Assembly: GCF_030269925.1 (NCBI RefSeq)
Contig: NC_085123.1
Location: forward strand, 8,866,001 to 8,930,000
Reading direction: 5' to 3'
Length of the DNA: 64,000 bases
Origin: Bombyx mori
Lineage: Eukaryota > Arthropoda > Insecta > Lepidoptera > Bombycidae
Shown here: piece by piece, positions 25,801-40,800 of the stretch
Layout of the letters: each line of letters opens with the position of its first letter
How positions within the stretch are numbered: the stretch's first letter is position 1
Notes under the pieces: model-generated
Seen by the model: the letters and a program-made list of their open reading frames with translations, nothing else
What the model was told of the DNA's origin: nothing
The model's database searches: none
Translations under genes and position numbers: made by a program

Positions 25801-28800
25801 ATCAATCTACGTCAGGTCCGGAGTATATCTTGGCCTTGAAAGAATCCTTCGCGGGTTTGTACTTTTTTACGTGGGTAGATTTGATCTATACGCACTTGGT
25901 GTTATGCAGTTATCGTGGTTAACAGATGTCACGTAATTATACCCTAAGACTTAATTAGTTCATTCGACTTCATTCATTTGAATTTGATTTACGGCTTACC
26001 ACAAGACATGACGATTTAGAATTTATCAGATTTATTCGTGTTAGATTTTGTTTTAAAACACGTCCTGTAATAATAATTTTCTTTTGACAGCTTCAAAATT
26101 AAAATACGCAATCGGGAAACGCCTCGCATACCGCCAAAACCAGAATTTACTTTTAATAAACGTGAATAATTCTAAGGAATCCATACCTTATTAATTTAAG
26201 TTACAACGACGACACGTCATTACGGATCCTCCTGATCCATTAACGATGCTTTTAGGTACCACAAACACCGGTCACCGTCCTCGTCGAACCCGTCGCTTGC
26301 GACGAAGGGCTCGACGAGCGATTTAACCCATAGACACAACCCACTGAGTTTCTCGCCGGATCTTCTCAGTGGGTCGCGTTTCCGATCCGGTGGTAGATTC
26401 TGCGAGGCACTGCTCTTGCTAGGGTCAGTGTTAGCATCACTCCGGTTGAGCCCCGTGAGCTAATCTACTAGTTAACGTTACGCTGAAATAGCCTCTCAAG
26501 GCTATCAGCTGAGGTAAGAAAAAAAAACGACGACGTGGTTTTGAATTGAGATTGTTGTATCAATACAGTAGACACCTAAATATTGTTTTTACGATGTTAA
26601 GGCGTACACGCGTCAGCGCGGTCTCGTTACACGCGGTCGCCGCGCACTATGCGCTAGCAGCTGTTCTGCACGCGATTTGAAATTCATCGAGTCTCCGGAT
26701 TTATCTCGAGACACCTATGAATACCTTTATTTGTTACGTCAGAATTTTATGATATACTTTTCGTATACGACATTAAAAAGTTTTTCAGCTGATCAAATAA
26801 AATTGCAAAAACAACAATTAATTATTAATAGCCTTCTTTTATAATTTTAGATTGCGATAAGCCGAGAAGCGATTTTATAATCCAAAATTTAAATATTGAA
26901 ATTTGGTCATAAGACATCCGTCCGTCTCTCTCTAATGGTAATGGCCTCGAGTATGGCGACATCGTGTGTACCCAGTTTGACAGGTGGTTATTTTTAACAG
27001 TGCCGTTCTGAGAAGTATGCATACCAACGGTGTGGTGGGGAGCCGAGCCCACCACGCCGTTCTCTCCCATTGGCTGCTGCAGATCGTACGATGTTTCATG
27101 GATGTGTGCGTTGCGTTGTGTGTACCGTACCATACACTCTCGCTGTACAGAAGAATAATCGAGCACCAATTTGAGTAGCGCCGGTCGTCAATTGATTGAT
27201 TGAATTGCTCTGATGCCTTATGAAGTCATTCTTGCCTTGAAACAATGACGTTCAATTCTTTAATTCATTGCTGATCTGCCATTAATGATTAGAGAGCAAA
27301 CAATATTTTTTTACATTTGACTGCGTTTTTTGCTTGATTTAAATTATGAAACCGTCTTGTGTTTATGCAGCGATTTTACGTGTTGTGTCAAGGTCACTCC
27401 AAATTTGTTGATCAGACTTAATTTAAGTATGTACGGAATAGAGTTTTGACGTAACATTTAGAATTGATGGATTACAGCAACAACGATATAATGGTGTTTC
27501 ATAATATTCGATAGGTACCTACTTAGCCGCAAACTTCTCAGTTTTAAGCGCTTAGTTTCTGGAGGGGTTTTTTAAAGGAATATCCTATCGCCTTTCCGCA
27601 CAGAAAGTGTGTTAGTATATAATTTGAACATTACACACACAAGCTATGCATTAGTCGTTAGGTACGGTCTCTCTCGATCATGAAATGAAATAGCTTGAGA
27701 TTTCGGATTTTAAAAAATTAAAATAATAATTTTTATTACATTTTTTTTATAGTCAACTTTAAACCAACTTATAATATGAGTACGAATAAATAATAAACAA
27801 ACAAGCTACGTAAATTTTTCTTTTTTTTTTTAATGTCAGTCTTTTCTACTCTGTTTTTCTTGATCTTTATTGGATCAGTTTTTTTTTATGTATTCCTTCC
27901 TCACTATGTTTCGTTATGTACTCTTATTTATATTAGGAAATAAAAGTACAATTCCCAAATACAAATACTAAAATAGTGAGAAAAGTTACATGACACATGT
28001 TACAAGTTTTACCTTTATCACTTTCACCATGCGTGCAAATAACGTACAGACGGACTTCTTTTCGATTAAGTTTTTAACATACGCACATACATATTTCTAG
28101 TAATTTCGTCCTTTGACGTTTTACAACAATTTACTACAAACACGCGATAAAATTTTCATGCTTTGAAGTACTCTGTACGTAAAAATGTGACGTAGTCAAT
28201 GTTATAATATCTGCACACATGATAGCTGATAGCCTTATCTAGATTAGATGATGTAGTATTTTGCACATAAGTTTTTTTCCAGTTTTTTTGGTATGTTTTC
28301 GATCATAAACCTTATCACTGTTTAACACACGACTCAGAAAACCTTGGTTTTATTCCAATGATAAGTTTCAGATTTTGTGTGCGAGTACATTTTTGGCACA
28401 ATTGATAAGAGGTTTTTTTTTAAACATTCATTGAGATAATCTATGTTACGAGTACGTTCTGAATTCGAAAGGGTTTACTATATTTGAAGCCAAATTTTAT
28501 CGCGTCTCTAACGACGAACAATAATCGACAATCGAAATCCCTCCAATGGAGCCAACACAAAAACTTTGGGAAAGGCCTTCGTAAATGACTCAATGGAAGC
28601 ATATCCCCAAGGAATGACAACCGGGAGCGGGGTAACAAAGCTGAGAATGATCGCGAAGCAAATCGCCCATTCCCTTGATGTCCCAGCGCCCGCAAGTCGT
28701 TTGTCATCCCCGGCTCGGATGGGGTAACTTTTTGTTCGAACTGCTGACTTCATCAAAACTTTTGTAAGGAAATCGAGCATTATTATCGCAACGCTAATGT

Positions 28801-31800
28801 GTTCCGATGTTTCTAATCGCTTCGTTTAATCTTGTCAGCGATAAATATGACAGTAAACATTTCTGTCAGAACTACAATGTTATAGTACCAATATAGCGAG
28901 ATGGCGGATCTGTTAACCCGTAGGCATGTGCATATAATTGTATATCGTATCCGATTTCCGGGGAAACGTTTACGCCTCTCTCTAGTGGGCAATAAATTTG
29001 GATTAAATAATTACATCTGACTGCGATAGCAACCAAAACTACGCGAATTAGCTATTAGGCCCTAGATAAACGAATGTATCCATAAATTTATATGTACCTG
29101 TATTTCATATACTCTTTATGTAGAACGATAATATATAGACCTTAGAACACTAGGCTACAATCGAATGTAAATAAATGATTCTCACTTAGAATAAAAGTTG
29201 TAGCTCTTTGAAAATCAACGAAGGCCCATTTGACCCGCGGGATTATTGTCCGGTCGCTAAAGCAATCATGCACCTTTTCTAAGGTAGGGTTTACCAAAAT
29301 ATCATCTCGGTAACCACTTATCGATTCAGCTTTTTCGTTACACCCCATTCGTGAATTCGAATTTCGAGCGTATACCTGTTTAGTAAATTTTTATATTTGA
29401 CAGTAATTTATTTCTTGTTATGAATTTTCACTGTGAATCTTGTATCCTTAACAGAGGCTACAGTGGCATTCATTGGTCGTTTAAAAAATAATATTTTTTT
29501 TACAATCTAAAAGACTTTATTTTTCTATCTTTATTTTCAGACAAGAAGTCGTCGTGGCCTAAAGGATAAGACCTCCGGTGCATTCGTATTGAGCGATGCA
29601 CCGGTGTTCGAATCCCAGGCGGGTACCAAATTTTCTAATGAAATACGTACTCAACAAGTGTTCACGATTGACTTCCACGGTGAAGGAATAACATCGTGTA
29701 ATAAAAATCAAACCCGCAAAATTATAGTTTGCGTAATCACTGGTGGTACGACCTCTCATTTACGTTGTAGATGTCTATGGGCTTCAGTAACCACTTAACA
29801 CTATGTGGGCTGTGAGCTCGTCCACCCATACAAAAAAAACAACTTCTTTGTTTACTTGTCCATGAATTGTGAAAATCTGGGAAAACTGTACCTTCATTTA
29901 CTTAAAAAAAAAAACACAAATATATTTTAAAAGGTAATATGTATGATTTGTAAACGACATTAGAGTTAATTTCCTAAAATCGCCCAACGAACATGATGAA
30001 CTAAGAATGTGAATTAAGGATTTTAAGTATGTGAATTAAGGATTTTCATAAATATTAAATTTAATTCGGATGAAATTTAGAGGCATAAAACATACTAATG
30101 ATTTACGCCAGTTAAATGTTCATCGCGATTTGTATTCAATGTCGTTTCCAAAATCAGAAATGACGTCAAACTATCTCCTTCACCTGTGCCATTTATTAAA
30201 ATTAAAGAAAAAAACCTTCAGTCTCTGACAATTACGTAAAGGGGATTGCCCACTCTCCATAGTGTGCTAGGCCCAAGGTGGACATTAAATATTACTATAA
30301 AAATGGACTGATTCAAATTCTTAAATGTATTAGATATCTAAAAAATATATTGAAATTGACGCCACTATTATAAAAAATATAATAAAAATAAAAAACTCGT
30401 TTTGAGGTTAATTTTCTATATAAATACCTCAAGAACTTTTCTTTTTTAATGTTTAAGATGTTCCTAATGTATTTTTATCCAATTGTAGTTATTAGGGTAT
30501 AAAAAACACACATACTTCTTTAAATATCTATATTTTCTTCATCTTCATACACAATTAGTAAATCATCTAAAAATAGCAAAGGAGAGCATATACACGGTTT
30601 TAAATCTCGGTCAGGTTAAAACCACAATTCACACAATGGTTTTCAGCCGTAGTATGAAACGTTATTGATAAAAGCAAAATAAATCGAAGAAAAATCAAAA
30701 CATCCATTTTGAACGCAAGCACAAGCAGCAAGCGAAGTGTCAGTCAGTCAGATTAAAATCAGTGTTGTCAGTATAAAGAAAAATAATTACATGAAATTCA
30801 TATATCGATCATTTTTTCAAATAACCGATATTTGATTTATTTCTTAATGTTTTTTTTACGAGTACACATTATATTTTATTTTTTATGTTTTTGTTTTAGT
30901 TGTACATATTTAAATAACAATACGAGTTAAGTTTTTTTTTATTGCTTAGATGGGTGGACGATCTCACAGCCACCCTGGTGTTAAGTGGTTACTGGAGCCC
31001 ACAAACATCAACAACGTAAATGCGCCACCCACCTTGAGATATAAGTTCTAAGGTCTCAAGTATAGTAACAAGTTAAAGTCCAATGGGTATGTCTTTGATG
31101 TTATTTTATATGCTTAAAATCGATTAAAATCGATTGATTAATGATAATATTTAAAATGACTTATTTATATGTTTTTTTATATACTTAAAATGTTTACTTA
31201 ATACGTAAAAGGTTTTGATGCTGGCAATATTTTTCCCGCAAAAATAAAATTCTTGTTTTTTTCAATAGAGTTACTTTTTTTAAACTACTTATTGTAAACT
31301 GTAGTGGCGCTTATTTGGAAGAAAGTAAATGCATATTTATTTATGACAAAATTAATGCACTAAATATTTTTTCTCTAATCTATTGTCCGCTTTGGGCCTA
31401 AAATGGGCCGTCCCCTTTATATTGTTTTGAAAAATATTATGTATACATTATTTATAATATTTTATATAAGAAAACGAGCATTTGAGATGTGGTATTGGAG
31501 ACGATTGTTACGCATGTGCCATAGACCGCTACCCAACCAAAAATCAAAGAGCTCCACATGTAGATTGTCTACAATCTGTTTGTTATCAGCGCATGCTAAG
31601 CTACATTAGATACATCACGTGCCGAAATCCTGACATCCTCAAAAAGCTGATGGTTACTACCCTCAACGGGTCAACGGGAAAACACCACGTGGTTGATCAG
31701 CTACCCGTTGGTCAAAACTGACAGCGTCACTTATCGGCTTTCTTATGCCTGAAGAACTGAGGAATAGCGAAAACCTCGAAGTTGTATAAATGGGTGATGA

Positions 31801-34800
31801 GAGAATATTCATCAAACTAAACACAATCTTTAGAAATGAAGAAGCCGACTCAGAAGAAGAAAATATTGGACTATTTTTTGACGAGCTCTCGAGATATCAC
31901 CCCTCCAATTAAATCTGAGATACATGGCCAACTCCATCAATGTATGAGAATGGCTTTATATTGATTTTGAATTAGGGAGCATTATAATATGTTTATCAGT
32001 GTTTAAAAAGATTTTAAAGGCTTACAAGCGAAATCGACAGATTTTCTCTTAACTGTGACCATCACATGACATTCACTACTAACTCTTTAGAAATTTCAAT
32101 AATTTAATGTATTCTACCTTTAGGGTTGGCAGTGGAAGGTTTTGTTCAATACTAAAAACCCATAACTAAATACATTAACATTAAAATAATTAAACTAAAG
32201 TGTGAATTAGTTCTCATATCCCATCCCAATGAATTGAGGGTAAAAAATATATTTTAGTTATAAATTCGTTGCGTAAATTCGTAATTTCAACCCTAAGGTA
32301 AAAAATACATTTCTCTTTTTTATTTTATTTTTATTGCTAGATGGGTGGACGAGCTCACAGCCCACCTGGTGTTAAGTGGTTACTGGAGCCCATAGACATT
32401 TACGACGTAAATGCGCCACCCACCTTGAGACATAAGTTCTAAGATCTCAAGTATAGTTACAACGACTGCCTCACTCTTCAAATCGAAACGCATTACTGCT
32501 TCACGGCAGAAATAGGCAGGGTGGTGGTACCCACCCGCGCAGACTCACAAGAAGTCCTAACACCAGTAAAAATTTTCTATACTCACCACAATATTATAAT
32601 ATTATTAAAGCGAAAAATGTATTCGGCTAAATTACAATAATAATAGTAATTTGAAATCGATTAATCTCTGTATAATTTCAACCAGCTTTCGTATTTATAG
32701 AACTTGAATAATTCAATAGGAATCGCATAGGTCATCATCGACATTCATCGTCGGATACCGAATCGAATAGGATTTAATTGCTTTACTGATTCGAACGGAA
32801 ACGTAGGATAACATACATTATTTATGTCGGACACCAAAAATACGAAGATTTTTTAGTAACAACGTCAATTTATATATGTGTACTATACATATATGGATCT
32901 TGTTGCTACTTGATTAAAAAAAAAAAAATCTACCTATTTGAGTAACCTCGAGGAGTTATTTTAGATTCACCGAGGTAGTAGGTGAGCTCACGCGGCTCAA
33001 ACCGAGAGTGTTGCTAACACTGGCCCTAGCAAGAGCAGTGCTTCGTAGAATCTACCACCGGATCGGAAACGTGACCCACTGAGAAGATCCGGCGAGAAAC
33101 TCAGTGGGCTGTGTCTATGAGGCTCTAACCTGACGACGTTGTCGACGACGATGGCCGGATCGGAAACGCGACCCACTGAGAAGATCTAGCGAGAACCTCG
33201 GTGGGCTGTGTCTGTGGGTTAATTTACTCGCCAAGCCATTCGTTGCAAGCTACGGGCTCGACGAGAACGATGATCGGTGCTTGAGGTACCTAAAAGTCCA
33301 CCGTTAGTGGATCGAGTGGTGGAGTTTAGGGCGACGTCGACTGTTTAACATTCGGTCCGCAGAATCGGGTATGTAGTTAAAAATGTTAAGAGTATTTTTA
33401 ATATATATACTATAAATAAATACAGTCAATTGTAGCTATACTCGATGATATTTCCCGGTAATTCTGGTAGATTTCAATAAATCCCCTTGATGTTTTTTTT
33501 TTATTTCTGGCAATGTGAAACATAATTGAATTTCGTGCGAGATACACGAATTGGTATTAACGACGTAAGTACTTTCTATCGTCGTACATTTAATTGATGA
33601 GTAATTCAACCAGACTATATTTGAATTTTTTCCAACCTACGGTTTTGGCGCAAAAAGAATTGTTTTCCGCCATTTTGTTGTTTTCGGAAGTAAAATATAA
33701 CCACAAAACGAATGTGTATCGTGTTTTTATACGTTTGGGGTGGCTGCCAGCCATATATACTGTAGGTACGCCAAATATGAAGATACCAAAACAACAGGAT
33801 TAGTGATGTGCTTAGCTTAGTAAACTATTTTTTTATGGAAATGAAAGCAGTTTTATACAGGAAAAAACACATTACATGACTTAGATACTTTGTCAATTAC
33901 ATTTTGGTTTGTTACACAAATTACGAACTTGCGGGCTTGATTTTACTCCACATTCCTTCTTTGTAGAAGCCATTTGCCAACACGTGTTAAACAAACAATA
34001 AAATAGAAACATTAACGGCCGTCTGGTGTGGTGGTAAGTGACATGGTCACTACATAAGGGGGTCGCGGGTTCGAATCCCGCCAAGGGAAGATATTTGTAT
34101 GATAAATATAAACGTCTTTTCCAGGGTTATGGATGTATATTAAAATATATGTATGTGTATAATAAAAATCTTACATTTATTTCCGTTATCTGGTACCTGT
34201 AACACAAGTTCTTTACGAACTTATAACGGGACCAGTTAACGTGGCGTGATTGTTAGTTAATATCTATTTATTTATTTATTAAAAACTGACTTTCATCTCT
34301 CTACATTAAGAGGCAGAAGATCAGATCAGAGTAACCATTTTATCTCGACATTTTAAATTGTATTTAATTATGATGCAACACAGATACGTGTCCTAACCAT
34401 CTTTTGATAAGATTTCAATAGTCACTAAATATGAGATCCTAAGAAATAAATAAACTGCGTACCAAAAGCAAATAAGCTATTTTCACCATACCAAGATCCG
34501 ACCCTAAGATTCTGACTCCGATGACCTTCTTCAATGTCTATTTTCAAATTGGGATACTAATTTTTAGAAATTTTTTAACACTCATAATTCTACCCATTCC
34601 GTAACAAATGATAAAGGATTATAAATACTTCATATACTATTTACACATAAGTACTTAGTGATACGCTTGTTGATTTTCCCATGATTTCATGTTACATGCA
34701 GACTAAATAAGGTATTGTATTGCAGAATTCTGCAAAATAGATTTGTAATATTAACCACGTACTTTCTTCATGTTATGAAAACAAATGTCGGTTACTGCAG

Positions 34801-37800
34801 GTTATTGCAGTTCAAGCTCATTCTCAAATACAATCGCTTCGTCACATAATTCGGTATTGCACTATTACATAATATGTTCCCATCATGTTTGTTTTGTTCA
34901 GTCTCCAGTCTACCTGTGATCATGGCACATACAACAGCGCCGAATTAAAACCGTACTCACATTGAGAATGTGTTTTTAATGATAGCCGCTAAAGTTTAAA
35001 ATCGTTTGCTATAACTTGCTGTTTCATAATTTTTTACCTTACCTTTACCAGAAAGCAATATTTCTGTTTGTTTATTTATTATTAAAATTAAAATGAGTGG
35101 ACGAGCTCGCGGCCCACCTGTTAGTGGTCACCGAAGATCATAATAAACCACGTCAATGCCGCCGCCATGTTATGACATGAGTTCTAAGTCTCAGTTTTTA
35201 GAGTACAACGGCTGCCCCACCCTTCAATCCTAAACGCAATACTGCTTCACGGCAGAAATAGGCAGGGCGGTGGTACCTACCCGCGCGGACTCACAAGAGG
35301 TCCTACCACCAGAAATTACGCAAATTATACTTTTTGCGAGTTTAATTTTTATTTCACGATGTTGTACATTCACCGCGGAAATCATTCGTGAATATTTGTT
35401 AAGTATGTATTTCATTATAAAAATTGCCTGCCCGCGATATTCGAACACAGACACAGTCGCATTGATCGATACGAATACACCAGGCGTCTTATTCTTTAGG
35501 CCGCGATGACTTCATTAATCTATATTTAACCTCTATGTATATTAAATCTAGATTAATCTATATTTAAGAGTGGTTCTTAATATTTTCCAAGTTTTTGTTT
35601 CAGCTCATTAAGAAATACTCTAAATTTGTACTCCATGTCGTATTAGTATTAGTGTTCGTCTGATGGTTGAAATTCGATCATAAGTGCTCCATAGCTACGA
35701 TTTCAATTCAGTCTTGATCCATTAATGGTGCTTTTAGGCACCACAAGCACCGGTCACCGTCCTCGAAGTGCTCGACGAGCGAATTAATCCATAGACACAG
35801 CCCACTGAGTTTCTTGCCGGACCTTCTCAGTGGGTCGCGTTTCCGATCCGGTGGTAGATTCTGCGAAGCACTGCTCATGCTAGGGTCAGTGTTAGCAACA
35901 CTCCGGTTTGAGCCCCGTGAGCTCACCTACACACGTTAGGGTGAAGCTGAAATAGCCTCTCAAGGCTATCAGCATAGGTAGGAAGAAAAAAAAAGATTCA
36001 GTCTTTGTATTTATCATATTCTTTTACTTAATACCTTCTTTTTTTTATCGAATAGAACTAACATTAGTTTGAAACTGTCCACGCAAACTGGTCAATAGCT
36101 TAGCAAACTAACCTATTCTCCCTAATAGTTCTAGAATTTAGACGAAACTTCGTTAACAAGTTTATAATATCGCCAGTATATAATGTCGCAAACGGCAAAT
36201 CTTGAAGTTTTATTTGTTTACTTATTAATATCTGTTAGGGATCTAACGTCACGAATATCGTAGGCGTTTGGAAGTGAGCCCAAAAACGCCACACCTCTGA
36301 TCATACACACAAGACTCGAAAAATAGAACGGACACTATTGAAAACTGGGTGTCATTGATCTAGTACAAAATACTCTTCAAATAAACTAGCACCTTTTTTC
36401 TCAAGATGGGTCGCGGCGTTTACTCTGTGACATCTATTGTCTTCGCTAACCACTAAACACCATCTGGACCTTGAGTTCATACCCAACCTAAAAAATTAAA
36501 AAAATTGTAGCAAGAGCAACGCGGCGGCAGCTAAAATTATCATTTATCAGTCCTTTATCTAAGGCTGAAACTCCATCACAAAGTGTTTTATAAAATTTAC
36601 CAGAGATTTTTAACCTTGAAGGAAATTATGTAAAATTTTCAGTAAATACCATTGCGTTTATTTACTTACATATGAGTCGACTAGTATCAAAGCCGGCAAT
36701 GTGACTTTTGGACAATTATTGGTAAATCAGAAAAACGAATTATTGACTTTGTATTCCATTGGCAGTCACAAAACTCTTCTGAACGACATCTTATATAAAT
36801 AACAGGTTAAGTATTAACCTTTATTTAATGCAGGTTTTGAACCGTATTCTTTGAAGGATACGATTATATTCAAATCAATCTGTATTGACATATCAATAAC
36901 ATTTGTTTGTCCAAATGCACAGATTGCCACCTTTGATAATAGACGACTCATATATCTACTAGCCTGGGTTATGATGTTACACATATATTATGAATGAATT
37001 TAAACGGTAAAGTGACCGCAGAAAAGGTACGGTAGGCAGCGGCTTGTCTCTGCCCCTGGTATTGCTCAAGTCCATGGACGACGGTAACCACTCACCACCA
37101 GGTGGGCCGTACGCTCGTCTGCCTGAAGGGCAATAATAAAAAAAAATCAAATGAATATGCGGTAAAGCTATTTCCCTAGTAATAATAGTTAAATTTATAT
37201 TCGTTTTCTTATTAAGTAAAATTGCTATGAGATACTTCTGAATGGCTTGAAAACCTCAACTACACTTTAGTGTCCACTGTTTATATTAATTTTATTTTAT
37301 TTATTTTTTCTCTGTAGATATTATCCAGGAATCATTTAGTATTAGATAACTATGTTTTATCTAATACAAATTATTAAGATTCATTATTATTACTATAATA
37401 ATAAAACGTGTAGCTAATCTAAACGTAATTTGCGGACATATGTGAAAAATCGAGTACGCTTTTAATGTTGCGAAGGTCGACCTGATATATTTATGTATAA
37501 AGAATTTTATTACTTAACAACGTACGTGAAAGTTTCCTCGATACGTGTATATATACTCGGTAAACCTAATTTATGAAGTCGAATTAGTCTAGACATTTTG
37601 ATAAAAAAAAAACAAGGTTGTAATTATTAACCGAAGTTACTGTAAATACAATTTACATTTCTGAATTGTGTTAAAACTTTTTACTTTTTTAAATAGTAAA
37701 TAATAAGTAATAAGTTTTAATACTGTATAAACTATTATATGTATGTATGTGTGTATATATGTATGTATGTATGTATGTATATGTGATTTTGTATATATAC

Positions 37801-40800
37801 TTTTATTTGTATGTATTCGTAACCTAATATAAATTTCATTGCACCTACCACTATTTACTCGGCACTACCTTTGGTTGACTGGTAGAGAATGCCTTAGGCA
37901 TTAAGTCCGCCAATGTAAATTTTACATGAAGTGTAATAAATAAATAAATAAATAAATAAAACGCTGAATGGGGATTTGGACTACTTGGTACCAAAACGTT
38001 ATTACAATAAATGTTAATGCGCCTTTTTGATTGGCCTAGAGCATCTTTTTTTTCCTACCTAAGCTGATAGCCTTGAGAGGCTATTTCAGCGTAACCTTAA
38101 CTAGTAGGTGAGCTTGCGGGGCTCAAACCTGATGACGTTGCTAACACGAACCCTAGCAAGAGCCGTGCTTCGCAGAATCTACCACCGGATCGGAAACGCG
38201 ACTCACAGAGAAGATCCGGCGAGAAACTCAGTGGGCTGTGTCTGTGGGTTAATTTATTCGTCGAGCCCTTCGTCGCAAGCGACGGGTTCGACGAGAAAGA
38301 TGACCGGTGCTTGAGGTACCTAAAATCACCGTCAGTGGATTGGGAGAATCCGAAATGACGTGTTTTGGGCTTAGAGCATCATCAATGATAATTTGTTTGA
38401 ATAAAGTTATTTGACCCTGAATGTGTATTTTTATGATTAAGGATTGTTTGTGGCCCCGAAACCTTTCCACGAGGACTGGTGGGAGAATTCGACGATTCAG
38501 CAGGAAAGGGGCTTTGTTAACCACTGCACAAACGCCTACGATAGAAGCCTAACTTCTCAAATGCATCGTTAAAGCATCTGCCGCAGGATCAGGTGAACCT
38601 GCCGAGGATGAACGCAGGGTGATCACGGAATAACTTTATAGGGAATCTTGAAGTCATAAATTATTCAGGATAACTTCCAGACGTTTCGGTTTGAAGGGTG
38701 GGGCAGTCGTTGTAACTATATTGAGACCTTAGAACTTATATCTCAAGGTGGGTGGTGCATTTACGTTGTAGATTTCTATGGGATCCAGTAACCACTTAAC
38801 ATCAGCTGGGCTGTGAGCTCGTCCACCCAACAAAGCAATAAAAAAAACAATTCAACTTCGTGGCCCAGTGATGTTGAGTGATGTTCTTGCGTGTGCAACG
38901 AAGACTCACATTGACCTCAACCTTTTGAAAGAATACAACCCTGCGTTTTAGAGCTTCAACTTAGACACGCCATTTACAAATCCAGTATACTAGGGTCCCG
39001 GCTGCAGTCTGAAATGCCTTCACAATAAAAGATTTGTTCCTACCGGGATAGTAAGCAGGCGTGTCAACTGCGAAGAGAGCTTACTGGGTTGACGGTGACC
39101 GAGGCTTGAACGTGAATAGATACAATCGTCTTGTCAAACTACGATCTGAGTTTTATGGAAACTGTATTGAGAACTAGCACTTATTCTTCATCTGATATAT
39201 TTGTATAATATAATTGAATACTTATTGAAGACAAATTCTAGGTAGGGCATATTTTTCAATCCGAATCGTGGCTAGGCAAAAATATGTGTATTTTGAAATA
39301 TGTTTAGTTCCTTATTCTATCCTATTTATTGCCAATCAGCTTTTTCTTGCATTTCAGGTTTTTTATTGGTGTAGAAACTATTCTCTACCAGTGATTTATT
39401 TTAACCCTTGGAGGTTCAGTGTCCACATGTATTGGACATATAGTCTTACGTTACATTAGTCTTAGGACCGAAAAGGGTTAATGTGTTTACCAAAATCTTA
39501 CTGAAATAATAACTTAGTTCTAAATGCAATTTTAAAGTATGGCATGCTGCATGTTCATTTTCCGCACTAGCAGATTCCTTTCCACCGACGAATTTAAGCC
39601 TTTTACCGGTCGACTCAAGATATATTTCTAACGGAAATGAGAGCGGACGACTCTGACTACACGGCGGCCAATGTTTGGTCTCCATTTAATATCGTTCGGC
39701 TATCGGTTGCCCGACATATTATAATTATGTATGTATCTCCGGCTTAATAGTAGTACAGTTTACTTTAAACACTGAATTTTAAAGCTGTGTTTTTGGAACG
39801 ATGTTCCTTATGGGACGATGCGGAGGGGTACCCTAACCGGGAAAAAATGTCCGTAACGTAAGATTTTTATTAGTAATTCATACAGTGTACGACTTAACTT
39901 TGTAATAACGTACAAAAATTAACATATTTTTATTATATAACTTTTATAAATCATTGTGAATAAAATAAAGTTGATAACTTTGTAAAGTAGTTTTTTTTTA
40001 TCAATAAAAAAATCATAATGAAAAATGTATACCCAAATAATTATTTTCTTTATACCTCAAAAGAACTTAAAATTAATATTTTTATAATAAGGAACTTCGT
40101 TCCTATCCGGTGTCCCACGACACCACACCCTTTTTTATTTATTTTTCCCTATCTAATGGCTGGTTGTGCGTCAATCAATGTTTGGTCGAATTTCATCGCG
40201 ATAGTGAGATATTTTTTAAAGCGTAGGTGGGTGAGCGAGCAACGGCCCATCTGGGGTAGAGAGAATTCGAATACATAGCGCAATGACTCTCCACAACCAA
40301 ACCGCGGTAACTTGGGTAGGTACAGTAAAATTTTTGATGTGCTGCTACTTTATAAATGATTGTTTCTGATTATGATTATGGATTTTTTTTATTTTTTTTT
40401 AATACTATGTATAATCAAGAATCTGTCTGGACCTTTTTCGCAAATTCAATATATTATTTGCATAACAATTTCAAATGTACGAAAAAAATCGAATTCGATT
40501 AGATTATCAACTGCTTCTGCTAGTTCCAGCTAGTTTGATTTTTAGTACTCTTGGTATGATACAGTTAACCTACTTCTAAACATTTTTTTTATTTCTATGA
40601 AAATTATTAAGACTTTTTCAATAACGTTAACATTTTATTCCTCAACCAAATTACAATATGAACGTATGCTGTTCGAATTTCAAAAACTTTTCGATACTAA
40701 AATATGACAATGTAACTATGTATGTAATAATTATATTCCAAGGTTGTAGTATATTTATTTTTACAATTATACTGTAAGTAACTGTTTCAGCTTATTTTTC

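Noticed and set aside
33893..34084. 63-codon minus-strand frame beginning AGFEPATP
   Set aside because: This is the familiar false protein from the reverse strand of a tRNA-like B box; here it is the head of a SINE at 34016.
37737..37961. Possible CRISPR-like or satellite array
   Set aside because: Only a (GTAT)n microsatellite and a (TAAA)n LINE tail; no spacer structure.
38580..38610. AGGTGAACCTGCCGAGGATG resembles the 3' end of 18S rRNA
   Set aside because: Only about 12 bases match exactly and the surrounding sequence is not ribosomal; it follows repeat sequence, so chance or a mosaic repeat is likelier.
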